64,000 nt of DNA, from positions 12,911,001-12,975,000 of the forward strand of contig CM041089.1 of the NCBI GenBank assembly GCA_023079485.1. Reading direction: 5' to 3'. The notes beneath the pieces were generated by a model. That model saw nothing but the letters and a program-made list of their open reading frames with translations, was not told the DNA's origin and searched no databases. This document shows, piece after piece, positions 37,843 to 48,926 of the stretch (position 1 is the stretch's first letter; every line of letters starts with the position of its first letter). Source of the DNA: Archilochus colubris (lineage: Eukaryota; Chordata; Aves; Apodiformes; Trochilidae). The translations under genes and the position numbers were made by a program.

Positions 37843-40615
37843 TCCATTCCTTTTTTTTACTCATCTGGGCAGTACCAGAGCAATGTTGATGATAAACATG
37901 AGGCTGCACACTCCTGGGTAGAAGCAGCTGGGCTGCAAGATGGGAAATCTGAGCCCATGCACACTCTGAAATGAAACTCAAATAACAGCAGAGAAAACAA
38001 AACAAAGCTGCTCATACCAAAGAAGACACAGTCACACTGTTTGACATTAATGAGGGAACGATGCCCAAATGCAGACTGATAATCCATCATAGAAACATCT
38101 GCAGGAGTTCTGAGAAGCTCCAGAAGTTATGATTTGCTCTGGAAAACTATTCAGCTGCTCTCTGAGCTGTTCTTAATTGAACTTGACAGGAGACGTGTGC
38201 ACTGACACTACCAGGACATTCAGAAACTGAAGCTGGATCAGCTTCCTAATGGAGCAAGAGGGAAATATATCATCTGTTAAAGAGGCTGAATGGTTGCTTT
38301 TTAAACAAAACTTGATGAGGAACCACAGCCATTACAGCACACATATGAGAAGAATACATATTAAGTACAGTTGATAATTCTAAATATAAAATACAGTTTT
38401 TAACCTAGTGGTATGACTGTAGCTGAATATTTGGGTAAAAAAAAAGTAATTGGTTACTTGTTCAAAAGTACAAGTGCTTATTCTGAGTGCAGAAAGCTAT
38501 TGTGCCAACAGAACAGGCTTTTTCTTTTCCATGTACAACAACTTTCTGTTTGCTCTGGGGTTTGGGTGTCTTCAGGCAGGATGGCTGCTTTCTGCCTTGA
38601 AGTATCTCCTGACACAGTGCTGACTAGATCCTAGAGAAAAGAGAATTTATCCTTCCTTCCCCATCCCCCTGTCCTTCTTAAAAAAAAAAAAAAAAGGAAA
38701 AAAAGGGTGAGAAAAAGCCTGTATCCTGTATTTCTAAACCTAGTATCACAAGGATCTGCTTCAAAAGCACACTCACACTGCAGAACAGAACCAAGTCCTG
38801 TTCTCATGCCTGTTTCCACACACAGCTTGCAACTAGTTAGCAGCTAAACCCACATTCCTTAAGTATTTTCCTCTCCAGAAAGCAGACACCTCCAGTCTAA
38901 GTTCTCTCCAGCCCACACCATGGTGAAGAAGCCTTTCTCAGAACTTCTGATTCTCCCTCAAGCACCTTGGTCTGGGAGCAACCTCACTGACTGCAGGGGG
39001 AAACTTCCAGCACTGCTCAGCATCTTGGGATGCACACAAGGAAGCACTTTTAGGCATCCAGCTTTGAAACAGGCCAGCTGGCTGTATTTTTTTTTTCTTT
39101 GAGATTTGAATTATTAGATTCTCTCCTCAGATGTTCATGCATAAACCCAGAACTTGTCCCATGGAAGGCAACAACAAGGGCTGGTACCAGTTGGGTGGGG
39201 AGCAGAAGATCCCTTGGAGCTCTTTGGGAAGATGCTGCTGTCTGCCACGTGCTTCCCAGCACTGGGTTTTTGGTGGGAGATGCTTACACCTTCACAACCT
39301 TGCCATAACTTGTTTGGAGAAAGGGGTAAGAGGATAAAATCCTGGTCTGACTGAAGCTGAAGGAATTTTTTCAGCGACTTGACTTTTATTTGGATCTCCC
39401 AATCTTTGCTTTGCAGTTTTCTCCACAAAATGGAAGTAACCAAAAAAAAAAAAAAAAAAAGGATGTGTGACTGGCACATCTTACAGACCAACACATGGAA
39501 GTGAGTCTGAGTGAAATGCAGAAGCTGACTTTACACACAGGATTCACTCTCACAGCTGAGCTCAAGCCAGAGCTTCAGCAAACCCTACGGAACTCTGTCA
39601 TCTGTAGTGACCTCGTGATGAACATGAATAAAAGCCACAAGTTTCTGGTGGCAGTGCAAAATGAGGCAAGGAAAACACATGCTTCCCTTTACCCCAGACT
39701 CTACCAGTGCCTTTCCAGGTCTTTTCCACATGCAGAAAGAGCACGTGGAACTGGGAAGTAATAATTTTCCACCCAGTGCCTTTTCAGCAGCTGTTAGAAC
39801 ATCTGGATAGAAATCCATCTGGTGCCACCAGAAGCTTTTTCATAAGCTTCCTTCTGCACAGTTACATGAACAGGAAAACATCTACAGGGATCAGAATTAA
39901 GTTCTGCTTCCAAGACAGGAGGTGGGGAGCTGTGAAAAGAAAATTTTGGGCACTAACAGAAAATTCCTGCTTCTCTATAGAGTCTTAGGGACAAGTTTTC
40001 ACTAGGTACTCCCCCCCACTCCACATCATCCCCAAAGGCATCAGCATCTCCAAATAGTTTAATTTCATCTCACCCCAGCCTCTCCGTGGCAGTTTTGCAA
40101 AGGGATTATTGAAGGGCCAGATCTGGGTCTGTCAAGTCACAGTTCTTTTTGCAGTGGTTTTACATATCCTGCTCTGTGTTGAATTAAAACTACACTAAAA
40201 GTCCTCTCACTTGTTATTCTATTTGTGTGATGTTCAAATTAGATGGCAGCAGTTATTTGAGAGGAACTATTCCAATTCATACCCCAAACCACATCAGGTT
40301 TTAATACAGAAGCTATCTACTAACACACTGCATGGTCAAGAGGGGAAATTCAACCAGATCTGTACTACCCAGAGGTAAAGATGGGCAAAACTGTCCCTTC
40401 TGACTCATCTTCCCTGCTGCCCAAATCTTCTAGGTAGGATGATGGCTTAACATAATTTTTTGCTTGAAACCATCAGTTATTTGCCTTCACATCCATGAAG
40501 GAAGGCCTGGCACTTGAGAGATGAAATCTCTGGAGGTGTCTGGGCTACACAATGTACAGAAACATCAGAGATCTGGAAGGAGGATCCTGATTCAGGCTCC
40601 TGAGCAGTGTCAGGA
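37843..40615. other. Non-coding stretch, no gene recognised
   Basis: There are many short overlapping frames on both strands at 39.05-39.50 kb (up to 119 codons), none recognisable. A-runs occur at about 38680-38696 and 39443-39460. Confidence 0.55.
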
Positions 40616-40690
40616 TGTATTAAATGTATACATAAATATATAAATATGTATATATAAAATATATAGAGAATGTAAATGTATACATATTAA
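40616..40690 (+). repeat. AT-rich low-complexity repeat
   Basis: ATATA and AAATAT words form an AT-rich stretch. The palindromic decamer ATGTATACAT occurs at both ends (near 40624 and 40677). Confidence 0.75.
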
Positions 40691-41507
40691 AGGATGCATG
40701 ACTGAGCTGAAAGAGCCACAGTTAGAAGATATGTAGAGGGCTACATTGTGTCCCTGCATTTTCTGTGTATGTATAGCAGCCTGGCCCATATAGTTTGTGT
40801 GATGCCCAGAAGACCCAGGTCTTCTTAAAAGGGATGCTGATAACACAGCATCTCTTAATCAGGTTTGGAGCTCTGCTGTGTTTAACAACTTACTATGTTA
40901 AGGAAAAAAAAATAAGCTTCTCTCTTTTCCTTGTGCACACACACTGGATTTGCATGGCATGTGCAGAAAGCAGACATGCAGTCTTAAAAAATAATTTTAC
41001 TTACAAGAGACTTAGCTAAAAGCAAAAGTACAAGACAGAAAATCACCTTTATCCTGGCCCAAACCAGGACACCTGTTCATCTAATATCTATTACAACAGG
41101 TTTGGATGCTTAGATTTGTACTAAATCACCTTTCATTAATGAGGTGTTGGCTGCAAGCAGTAAAGATCAGAACTAGTAATTGCAACTGAATGTGAAAGAT
41201 GACATGGGACAAGTCCATAAAGTTTAGAACTGGAGCTGAACTGTAAAAATTAGAGACATGGACTGAAGCTTTTGGTCAGTCATTCAGAAGATGGACAAAG
41301 TCTGGGGGTGTTTGCACTGGCACTTCTGGGGACTGAGACACTTGTAAAGCTGGAGCAGAACTTCAGGACATTACCCACCTCTGTGTAATCAGTTTACACA
41401 GCAACATCTCCAACCTGAGAAAGTCTTCTGGCAGATTAATACTGGCACAGTTTTCCTTTTAGAAAGAGACAATGAATACAAGAGCTGCCCAGGACTATGT
41501 TCTGCCC
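40691..41507. other. Unique non-coding sequence, no feature seen
   Basis: No open frame above 75 codons and no recognised repeat. Confidence 0.55.
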
Positions 41508-41560
41508 TTTGCTGTGGATTTACGCCAGTGTAAACGAGGGAAGAATTTGGCCCCTGACCT
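41508..41560 (+). repeat. Possible remnant of an old sauropsid repeat
   Basis: TTTACGCCAGTGTAAACGAG followed by GAATTTGGCCCCTGA resembles a motif series common in old turtle, crocodile and bird repeats ('accagtgtaactgag... agaatttggcccctg'). Only about 50 bp can be matched by eye. I cannot name the family with certainty. Confidence 0.35.
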
Positions 41561-43099
41561 TCTTCAGGCAGGTCATTAGAGTTGAAATAGTAACTGATCT
41601 TAGAAAAACATTTTTGCTGCGAGGTATTTATTTCTGTATAAAGGTTTATAGAACATCATATTCTTTGCCCTTTAGGGCTGATGCTGACATAAGTAAACAC
41701 CACTGGGCTTGGTGTGCCATGGCTTAATCCAGCCTCTCTAAATCTGGCTAAAACAATGGAAATATCTTCTGAACCCATTGTGGGTTCTATCCAATGTAGT
41801 TAAAACCATCTGACTGCAACCACAAATATGCTGGTATTTGGTTGTGCTATAAAAACATTTTTATGTCAAATACAACTGGGACTAATACAGTAAACTAAAA
41901 GTACAGTTAACCCTTGGAATGAACCCCATTTAGATGCTTGAAGGTTAAGGTAGTCTGCTTGGGTCCTATTTTCTTATGAAGAGCATAAAATGAATGTGCA
42001 GTATAAAACCTAATTACTAGCACTATAGAGTCAATGATATTTATAGAGCACCTTCCACACCATACTATAAACAACAAGGTTATAAAGTCCTGGAGCTACC
42101 TGCTGGGGACCTAATCATGTCCCACATGCTTGAAGAAAAACCCCAAGAGCACCCAAATGCTGGTTCTGTAAAGTGAGCAAAATTGTGACCCCTTTCTCCT
42201 CCTCACCAATGTGTACTCATGGGCACACACAAGCAAGGACCATTTCCATTCTCACCAAATGTGGTGGTGCAGGAGAGCTGATGGATGCTTAGGGAGTGCA
42301 GGCAGAGCTGGGTGGGGAGTGCTGAGCTGGCAGAGGATGTCACACAAAAACTCAAGTAGTGCATCAGGTGCTCTTGGTTACAACTGCTCCAAAAAATTAG
42401 ATTTAAATACAAGTAACTGGGAAACTGTTGAGGTGTTCCAGCATGAGGGAAGGATTAGTGCTGGGTACACTGCAGGATCTTATTTTGCTGCCCTTTGCTG
42501 TGCTGAGCATCTCTGTGACTCCTCAGCCCAGCACCACCTGTTCAACACAGAGATGATGGAAATACGTGGGGTGCACGTGTAAAATGCACTTGTAAAAGAT
42601 TTTAATGTGCATTTTTCAATAAAAATGGCATCTGAAACTTAGACTTTATATATAAATGCATAATCTAAACCAAGTGAAGACATGCCCAGGAGATTATGTA
42701 CCTAAATGGACACAAGCACTGCAAATCCAGCCTCTCATCAAAACCCTTTTGGACAGAGATTGCTGACAAGCCTTGCTTTGAGGATATGAGGAGATATTAC
42801 CTCTAACTGCCCCCTTTAGGTGAAGTTGTTGGTCTTACAACAAAGTAGGCAGAAGGGAGCACCAGTGCAGATGTTGCAGCTCAAAGCCCTGATCTGTCTG
42901 CAGGGCAGATGCTCAAACACTTGATAAAGCAGGGTTTTCATCCTTGCACCATGACAACACTTGGGAAACCTACATTTGCTCTGTGTTATATTAATATTTA
43001 TTTCATACAAAATGTTTCTTTCATGCCCTGTGCCATTCCTAACCCCTCTCTGTACAGCACCTGGGGACACAGGGATTCCTCATCTCTTGAGCATCTCAG
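41561..43099. other. Non-coding stretch, no gene recognised
   Basis: A 123-codon frame at 42211-42582 is not recognised. The words ATTTATAGAGCACCTTCC near 42040 faintly recall the 5' part of old MIR-type SINEs, but this is too weak to call. Confidence 0.5.
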
Positions 43100-43920
43100 A
43101 GGAAGCCTTGTGTATAACAGGAATGTTTCTCTCCAGGTACATTGCTTTGCATTTATTTACACTGAATCTTATCTGCCAGGCTGTATTATGCAGCTCTGCA
43201 GAATTAGTTTGAATTGCTGTTAGCTGGAATAATCTTGGATCACTCAGCTCACAATAAAGATCATTTCTGAATACTTAGAACAACAAACTCCAAGCCATAT
43301 CCCTGTGGGAATACACCACTACCTCTCTACCCATTTACTCCTAGACATTGCTTCTCATCTTTCCAATCACTGGAGGATCCCTGAGACTGTTCTGAGACAG
43401 AAATCCCTGAGCAGGGATTTTCTCAGCCCCCTCTGGCAGTGCAGACACAGAGTTTCAGCCAGGTCACTCTCATCTGGGGGAGCAGTGGCTCCTGGATGTG
43501 CTCCTGCACTGCTCTCTGCCTGGGAAGTCATTAAAATATTGTTTCCTCCTATAATCTGAATGTCAGCCTTACACTTCTAAAATAAATAAACAAGGCTGCT
43601 GTGGACTTCAGAAGCAGTAATTTTACAGTTGTGTGTAGAAACAGTGCAAAGAAGATAACCTGCTCCAGCTGCCTGAAAATCTAAACCTGCCCAAGTTTTC
43701 TTGACCTTTTCTGCTAAGTGCCACTGGTCACTTTTTTTTCAATTAACTTATAAATATTTAGTGTCATCTGATTTTTATCAGGAACCAGCCAGTGGCTTTT
43801 ATTTGCACATTCACTACAAACTTCTTCATCCTCATAGTCTAACTACTTAGGATATTAGGGTGGGAGTCATCTCAAAGGCCTTGCAGAAATCCAGACTCTT
43901 CACTTGAGGCCAGGATAGTT
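43100..43920 (-). mobile_element. Ancient L3/CR1-clade LINE relic, ORF2 region
   Basis: Read on the plus strand, blocks occur in the order expected for the reverse complement of an old CR1/L3 LINE. They are CATTGCTTTGCATTTATTTA with ATCTTATCTGCCAGGCTGT (43140-43183); AAGATCATTTCTGAATACTT (43258-43277); ATATCCCTGTGGGAATACACC plus ACTACCTCTCTACC (43297-43332); and GGGAGTCATCTCAAAGGCC (43863-43881). Translated on the minus strand, the last block gives LDFCKAFEMTP. This is the degenerate form of reverse-transcriptase motif A (LDFxKAFDxVP), which holds one catalytic aspartate. Frames are broken throughout. Divergence is far greater than in any CR1 copy with an octamer tail in the window. Confidence 0.7.
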
Positions 43921-44654
43921 TTTCTGGCAATGCTATGGAAGTACAACTGTAGTACTACAGAGTCCTCAGCTGCTCAACAAAAGCTCTCACCACCTTCCAG
44001 CATCACATCAGTGTCTCCCAGACAAATACACCAAGACTCTGGATGCTAATAACTCCAATTGTCATGCCTGAAAGTATTGCCAGGAAATACAGTTAATTGT
44101 TACTGACTTGAACTCAACCATTCAGCTTTTTCTTTGCAGGACAACTTTGGCATCAGGTGGTGAGTGCTGAGCTCCTGTCTTAGATAGACAGCAAGAAAAC
44201 AAAAGCTCTTAATTCATTTCATCGTTAGACATCCTTCTGAAATGAGCTGTCAGCATTGCTCAGTGCTCATACTTGAATTGCAGATTGGTTGATTCTTATT
44301 TTCCAGTTGGATAAAGCTGAACAGACCCAAATGGCAAAGGTTCTGTTATCAGTTCACATCATGTTTTATCAATAGTTTCAACTGCATTTTGTTAGTCAAG
44401 AGTATGAGTCTCTCATTTTATGACCAATACAGAAGAACCAGAGTTCTCCTCTACAAAATGGACAACAAGAGTTTTAGTGACTTATCTCACTCATGCATTT
44501 GCTTACTTCATGCTCTGATTTCAGTATTTAAACTCCTGTTTATCTGTTCCATTATAGAAAACTTTGTGAACTAGAGGAAGCAAACCATGTATCCTACTTA
44601 TTGTTACCAATGAAACAGGGAAGGAGGTTTAATTGTGTAACTTCTCCGATCTTC
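43921..44654. other. Unique non-coding sequence, no feature seen
   Basis: No open frame above 61 codons. More of the old LINE may continue here but cannot be recognised by eye. Confidence 0.5.
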
Positions 44655-44765
44655 GTAAGTGAGACCAGCCCCCTGGTACTGCATCTCATATGTAAGTGAG
44701 ACCAGCCCCCTGGTACTGCATCTCATATGTAAGTGAGACCAGCCCCCTGGTACTGCATCTCATAT
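44655..44765 (+). repeat. Perfect 37-bp minisatellite, 3 copies
   Basis: The 37-bp unit begins GTAAGTGAGACCAGCC and ends GCATCTCATAT. It occurs three times in a row (44655-44691, 44692-44728, 44729-44765) without a single difference, followed by a partial GTAACTGA. Each unit carries CCAG-CCCC-CTGG, a short inverted repeat, and starts with the 5'-splice-site-like hexamer GTAAGT. Perfect identity implies recent expansion or frequent length change. Confidence 0.97.
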
Positions 44766-45640
44766 GTAACTGATGAAAGAAAGGAGTGGGGGATGAATTC
44801 ATTTGATTTTCAGAGCTATAACAGCAGCTGGTCAGCATGCTCAGTCCAGTCCTCTTTAGTAAAAGTAGTTCAGGACCAGTGAGATTTAGATCTTTTATTA
44901 GGAGAGGTTTGGGAGGAAACACAAATTATTATTCTAAATGAGACAGCTGGAGGGCAGGAAAAGTGGGGAGCAAGCACAAACCATTTGTATGTACTTGCTG
45001 TTCTAATTACTCTGCCATTGAAAAAAAAGAGTGGGATATGTTATGTCTATTACCCTCTACTTACGTATATTTTAGTAGGGCATTTATACATATCCTACTA
45101 TACCTATATATATTTTAAATTGTTTCTTTTAAGCAAGGGTCAAATTATACCAAAATAAAAATCCTGCCAAGTTCTGCTGAGAAGTCCAACCCTTTCCTGC
45201 TTCTCTTCCCTCCCTTGGATGGATCCTGCCAGCACAGTACTGCTGAGCAACACCTGAGAGATGGACAAAAAGAGCCCAAAACACACTCAGTGTAACAGCA
45301 GTCAAGCACTCAGATAGAGGAGACACCTCCCCTAAATCAAAATCATTCTTTTCCAGAAGAAATTAGAAGGATGAGTTAGCAGAGCTGAGCTCAGGTACAT
45401 GGAGGCCACCGTGTATCCCTGTAGGAAAGGAAAGTGAAGAGCAAAGAGCCCTTTCCTAGCTGCCAAATGTCTCAGTTTTCCCCCAGGACACAGGGTAGGA
45501 AGTCACAGCCTTCTGCTGGGCCAACTTAAAAGGAGTTTTCAAAGCTGAAGTTCATCCACACTCTCAAACCTTAGGAGTAAGCTATTTAACCACTGGTTTT
45601 TGTAAGGAATTCACACCAGACTCACTGCTAAACCGTTTTC

Positions 45641-45659
45641 CCTGTACTACTAGTACAGG
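45641..45659. repeat. Perfect 9-bp inverted repeat, 1-nt centre
   Basis: CCTGTACTA, then C, then TAGTACAGG. Allowing one mismatch the arms reach 12 bp. Confidence 0.9.
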
Positions 45660-46267
45660 AAATTAACTATAAATGAACTATGAAAACAAATCATTCTGCC
45701 ACAATTTTCCACTGATATTACTTTACAGTTTTAGTACATTTAGTAAAAGCAATATAGATTGAAAAAAAAGAGTTACAACTTATTTATAGACTGATCATTG
45801 AATTATGTCTTTCCTCTTTTAACAGGCTCTACTTAGATTTCTTTCTTATTCTGCAGTGCAGTACTGAAGCTGGAAGCATCCTTGGGCTTGGTTTCATAGG
45901 ACATGTTGAAGACAGGGAATATTGAGATATTCTGTGTTTTTTTCAGCAGTTACTGACTTGTTCATGATTTCCCCCCTCACAAACACTACTGCATTTCTTT
46001 AGAAAGATTAAACACCAAATCTCTATGCCTTCATCAAGGTCTGGTTTTCACCTGTCTGAAGAAATAGGAGATGGCATACTCTACAATTAGCTCTAAAAAT
46101 GTTTTCTAAGCAACACAGAGGGGAGAAGTTCTACATTTCTAGGGGGGAATATCTACTCCATCCAGCCTGAAACTGTCTTGATAGTCTCAAGCCAGTACAC
46201 TAAAAATATTTAACATATCTGCTGATAGTTAATTATTGAAGTTTAAAGTTAATTTAAGTGTGCTAAA

Positions 46268-46289
46268 AAGTATTTTTTAAAAAATACTT
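46268..46289. repeat. Perfect 22-bp AT-rich palindrome
   Basis: AAGTATTTTTT is followed directly by its reverse complement AAAAAATACTT with no spacer. Such a self-complementary AT block can extrude a cruciform or hinder sequencing. A biological role is not implied. Confidence 0.92.
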
Positions 46290-47108
46290 ATTTACAGGGC
46301 AAAGAAGCTGGAGCTGTTAGAAGTGCTGGAGAAACCAATTTTTTTTTCATGAAAAAAAAAAAAAAGTAAATCCACAAATTGAAATTTGCAATTCAGGAGT
46401 AGATTTCTGTGAGAAATCCTGAAGCAGATACATGAGTGTGAAACTGTGACTCCAATGACCTCGGTGGAAAATCCCTCACTTGCTTCACTAGAAGCACCAA
46501 TTCACTTTTTCTTGGAACTTCTTTCAAATTCACATTTCCCTGCAGAAACAGTGTTTCAACCCCCATCCCAAACCCAAGGAGGAATTGCATTCTTGCCAGA
46601 GGCATTTTGGTCAGGGCTACAAAGGCTCTGTAGCCAGAAGCCAGGACAAGATGTCCTCTTGGGGACCCTGCTGGGAGCTGGGAGAGGTGACTTCTCCCAG
46701 CTGCTCAGCACCAGTCCCTGCTCCTCTCATTTGAGGTCACCCCCCCTGATGTGCCCAGGAAGCACTTTATAGGAACACATCCTACAAGGTCCCAGCTTCA
46801 GGCTGAGCCAGTTCTCTTGGTGCAGAGCAAGAGCAAAAACAAATGGGGTGGCTTTGGCTTAAAAGCAAAGGGAGAGCTCCTGTGTGACTTGCTGGGTGAA
46901 GAAAGCAAGTTGAAGAAACCTTGAGAGAGAGAAGAGAATTGAGTGGGTGAAGGTGATAACTCCTCCTGGGCACCTGGGTGGATTCAGGGAAGGTGGCTTG
47001 GGAATTAGCAGTCCCTCCAGGATGGAATGCCATAGAGTTAGTTTGACTTCAGGTGGAACCTGACATTCAACTCAGAGTGTTATTCCTGAAAGTGATGCTG
47101 CAGACAGA

Positions 47109-47113
47109 GAAAC
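47109..47113. repeat. Left target-site duplication of the ERVL-like LTR
   Basis: GAAAC directly precedes the TGT terminus and is repeated at 47630-47634. Confidence 0.7.
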
Positions 47114-47292
47114 TGTAAAAAATATGGGTTTAAAATTGTAATTTATTGTTTTGTTGGGTGTATCTTTCAATTTGATAATGTTCGCTAGGGCTGTTGGTTG
47201 AAATAGCATGCTAAAGTGTGTGTTTAAGCGTGCTTGTAAGGAAGAAAAGTCAGAAAAATAAAGAGGAGGGAGCCAGCCGCAAACGCCGGACA

Positions 47293-47406
47293 TGTAACCA
47301 TTTACCTCAGCAACAGAACCCAGCCCGCGAAACGTGTAACCATTTCCCTCAGCACCAGGACGGAGCCCGCCAAACCAGAACCAATGCTGGCAGAGCCCGC
47401 GAAACG
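47293..47406 (+). repeat. Tandem U3 repeats in the LTR (enhancer-like)
   Basis: Units 1 and 2 are 42 bp each (47293-47334 and 47335-47376). Both start TGTAACCATTT, carry CCTCAGCA and end AGCCCGC(G/C)AAAC. Unit 3 (47377-47406) has lost about 12 bp, and a fourth trace starts at AAAACCAATG. Each carries an AACCAT/AACCAAT word, close to a CCAAT box. Repeated U3 units with factor sites are typical of retroviral enhancers; activity here is inferred. Confidence 0.75.
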
Positions 47407-47457
47407 AAAACCAATGATAAACTGATGAGAGACGAAGGGGAAGGGCTTCACAAAAAG

Positions 47458-47465
47458 TATAAAAG
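47458..47465 (+). promoter_or_regulatory. TATA box of the LTR promoter
   Basis: TATAAAAG follows the U3 repeats. Transcription would be expected to start about 25-30 bases downstream, in the CTCCAACTTGCGAGCC area. No downstream host exon is recognisable. Confidence 0.6.
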
Positions 47466-47549
47466 AACCGGTTTTGCCTTCTCCAACTTGCGAGCCGGGG
47501 GTGAAGCTGCGGGTCCCCGGCCGCCCAGCGCGCTGCAGGGCACTGCTTT

Positions 47550-47553
<4 letters not shown>

Positions 47554-47584
<31 letters not shown>
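47554..47584 (+). repeat. (CT)15 microsatellite inside the LTR
   Basis: A pure CT run of 31 bases lies between the GC-rich R-like region and the CAATGAAAGC block. Its length is likely to vary between individuals. Confidence 0.95.
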
Positions 47585-47587
<3 letters not shown>

Positions 47588-47629
47588 GAAAGCTTTTATT
47601 GTTAATACATCCAGTCAGCGTTTTTAACA

Positions 47630-47634
47630 GAAAC
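47630..47634. repeat. Right target-site duplication of the ERVL-like LTR
   Basis: GAAAC immediately after the ACA terminus pairs with 47109-47113. Confidence 0.7.
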
Positions 47635-48334
47635 CAAGCAAGGGATGCCACAAAACCAATGAAACCAAGTGATGGTGCAACCTCCCAGCAGCATCCTCCA
47701 ACTAATTCGCAGCTTTTGGTTGTATTTTGCCCTGGGAAATCTGCCCCAGGTAAAGCCTGCACTGGAACCCTCACCGGGGAAGCAAACAGGGAAAGCTCCC
47801 TGGCCACCAATTCCCTGCAGGAATCCAGAAACATTCACAGGGGTTCTCACATCCTCCTCGCCACAACAAACAGTCAAGTTACCTTTGTTAAGCAAACCAG
47901 TTTTCATTGCTTTCATTCAAATGGCCTTAAAATAGAAGTCTCGCCTGCTTTATTTTGTCAGATGTAAAGAAAACTGAGAAACTGTATCCATTGTTCCTTA
48001 AAAGAGCTTATTAGTGAAACAAAGACCTTTTTTCCTTTTTCTTTTTTTTTTTTTTCTTCCAGTGAGTGCTGTTTGTGCAGTTACTTCATGACATTTATTT
48101 GGATTTGGTCCCAGGGGAAAAAGGCCAAATTCAGTTCCAGCATTTGCCTACTACAGCATAAACAGAGTCATTAGTTAACAGATCTTTTCTGGCAGTCTTT
48201 ATGTAGTCTCCAACATCAAAGCACGTGATATTCATGGAATAATCAAAGCAACATATGTACACTGGAGCACTGTACCTACATTATTTTTCAGTAGCCTAGC
48301 AATCTTCAGAAATGTGAAGAGGCTCTCCTAGGCC
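47635..48334. other. Non-coding stretch downstream of the LTR
   Basis: Frames of up to 122 codons on both strands overlap one another and partly start inside the LTR (47599-47967, 47602-47916). None is recognised. A T-run lies at about 48040-48055. Confidence 0.5.
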
Positions 48335-48412
48335 TTGAGCCAAAGCCCTTGGAAGTTGATGGAATTTTTTTTTTTCCCCCCCTTTCACTTCAATGAAAAG
48401 TCTGGCCCTTGG
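48335..48412. repeat. Decayed palindromic (MITE-like) sauropsid repeat
   Basis: TTGAGCCAAAGCCCTTGGAAG then TTGATGGAA, a T/C-run, and TTCACTTCAATGAAAAGTC with TGGCCCTTGG. This resembles the palindromic motif pair 'ccaaagcccattgaagtcaatgg ... ccattgacttcaatgggctttgg' found in many old reptile and bird repeats of DNA-transposon type. Only the core is visible and the centre is disrupted by the T/C run. Confidence 0.4.
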
Positions 48413-48926
48413 ATAATCACTGCCATGTTCATGGCAAACTGCTTTCCATTTTTTCCATTAATTTCCTGCTCGAGGAAGATACAGGGCTGAAAGCACTGGG
48501 GAATGAAATTGTCTGCTCTGTTTCTATGCAGAGCAGAGGAAGCCTGGGCAACAAGAGTAAAATCCCCCCCTTAGGCTTTCACTGATTCATCCTGACCACA
48601 GGATAGAAAAGCAAGTGGACGCCACAGCTTTTACCCTTACTGTTTGCAGTTCAAATAATTGCAAACCATCCTGGTGGGTTTTGTGCCATGGCCACTAAAA
48701 ATGGGAGCAAGGCTCATTTCTTTTCTTTCCTCCTCTTACACCAAGCTGCTGGGGGTAATTTCTCCTCTAGGTGCAATTTCTTTGGTACATCCTACCTATC
48801 TCCTATCTAAATTTTCCTCCCATTTTTCTACATCCTGCCACGGTACTGGCACTGCCTGCACTTTTCAGCTCTGGTGCAACATCACAGCTCCTTTCCAGGT
48901 CCTTCCAAGCAAAAATTAAAATAAAA

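Larger units (their letters stand above)
44774..47108. other. Non-coding stretch, no gene recognised
   Basis: The longest frame is 108 codons (46446-46772), unrecognised. Two inverted repeats (at 45641 and 46268) are listed separately. An A-run lies near 46356. Confidence 0.55.
47114..47629 (+). mobile_element. Solo LTR, ERVL-like endogenous retrovirus
   Basis: The 516-bp block opens TGTAAAAAATATGGG and closes GCGTTTTTAACA. The two ends are imperfect inverted repeats (TGTAAAAAA against TGTTAAAAA). The 5-bp target duplication GAAAC is the length expected for class III/ERVL elements. Inside are a U3 with tandem 42-bp units (47293-47406), a TATA box TATAAAAG at 47458-47465, a GC/CpG-rich R-like region (47490-47545) and a CT microsatellite. 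Near the end, AATGAA at 47585 stands where a polyadenylation signal would be expected. CpG density is much higher than in the surrounding DNA, which suggests limited decay and a fairly young insertion. No internal viral genes are next to it, so it is a recombined solo LTR. Confidence 0.82.

Noticed and set aside
42020..42080. Possible 5' part of a MIR-type SINE
   Set aside because: Only one short block (ATTTATAGAGCACCTTCC) matches and no tRNA-like or tail part follows.
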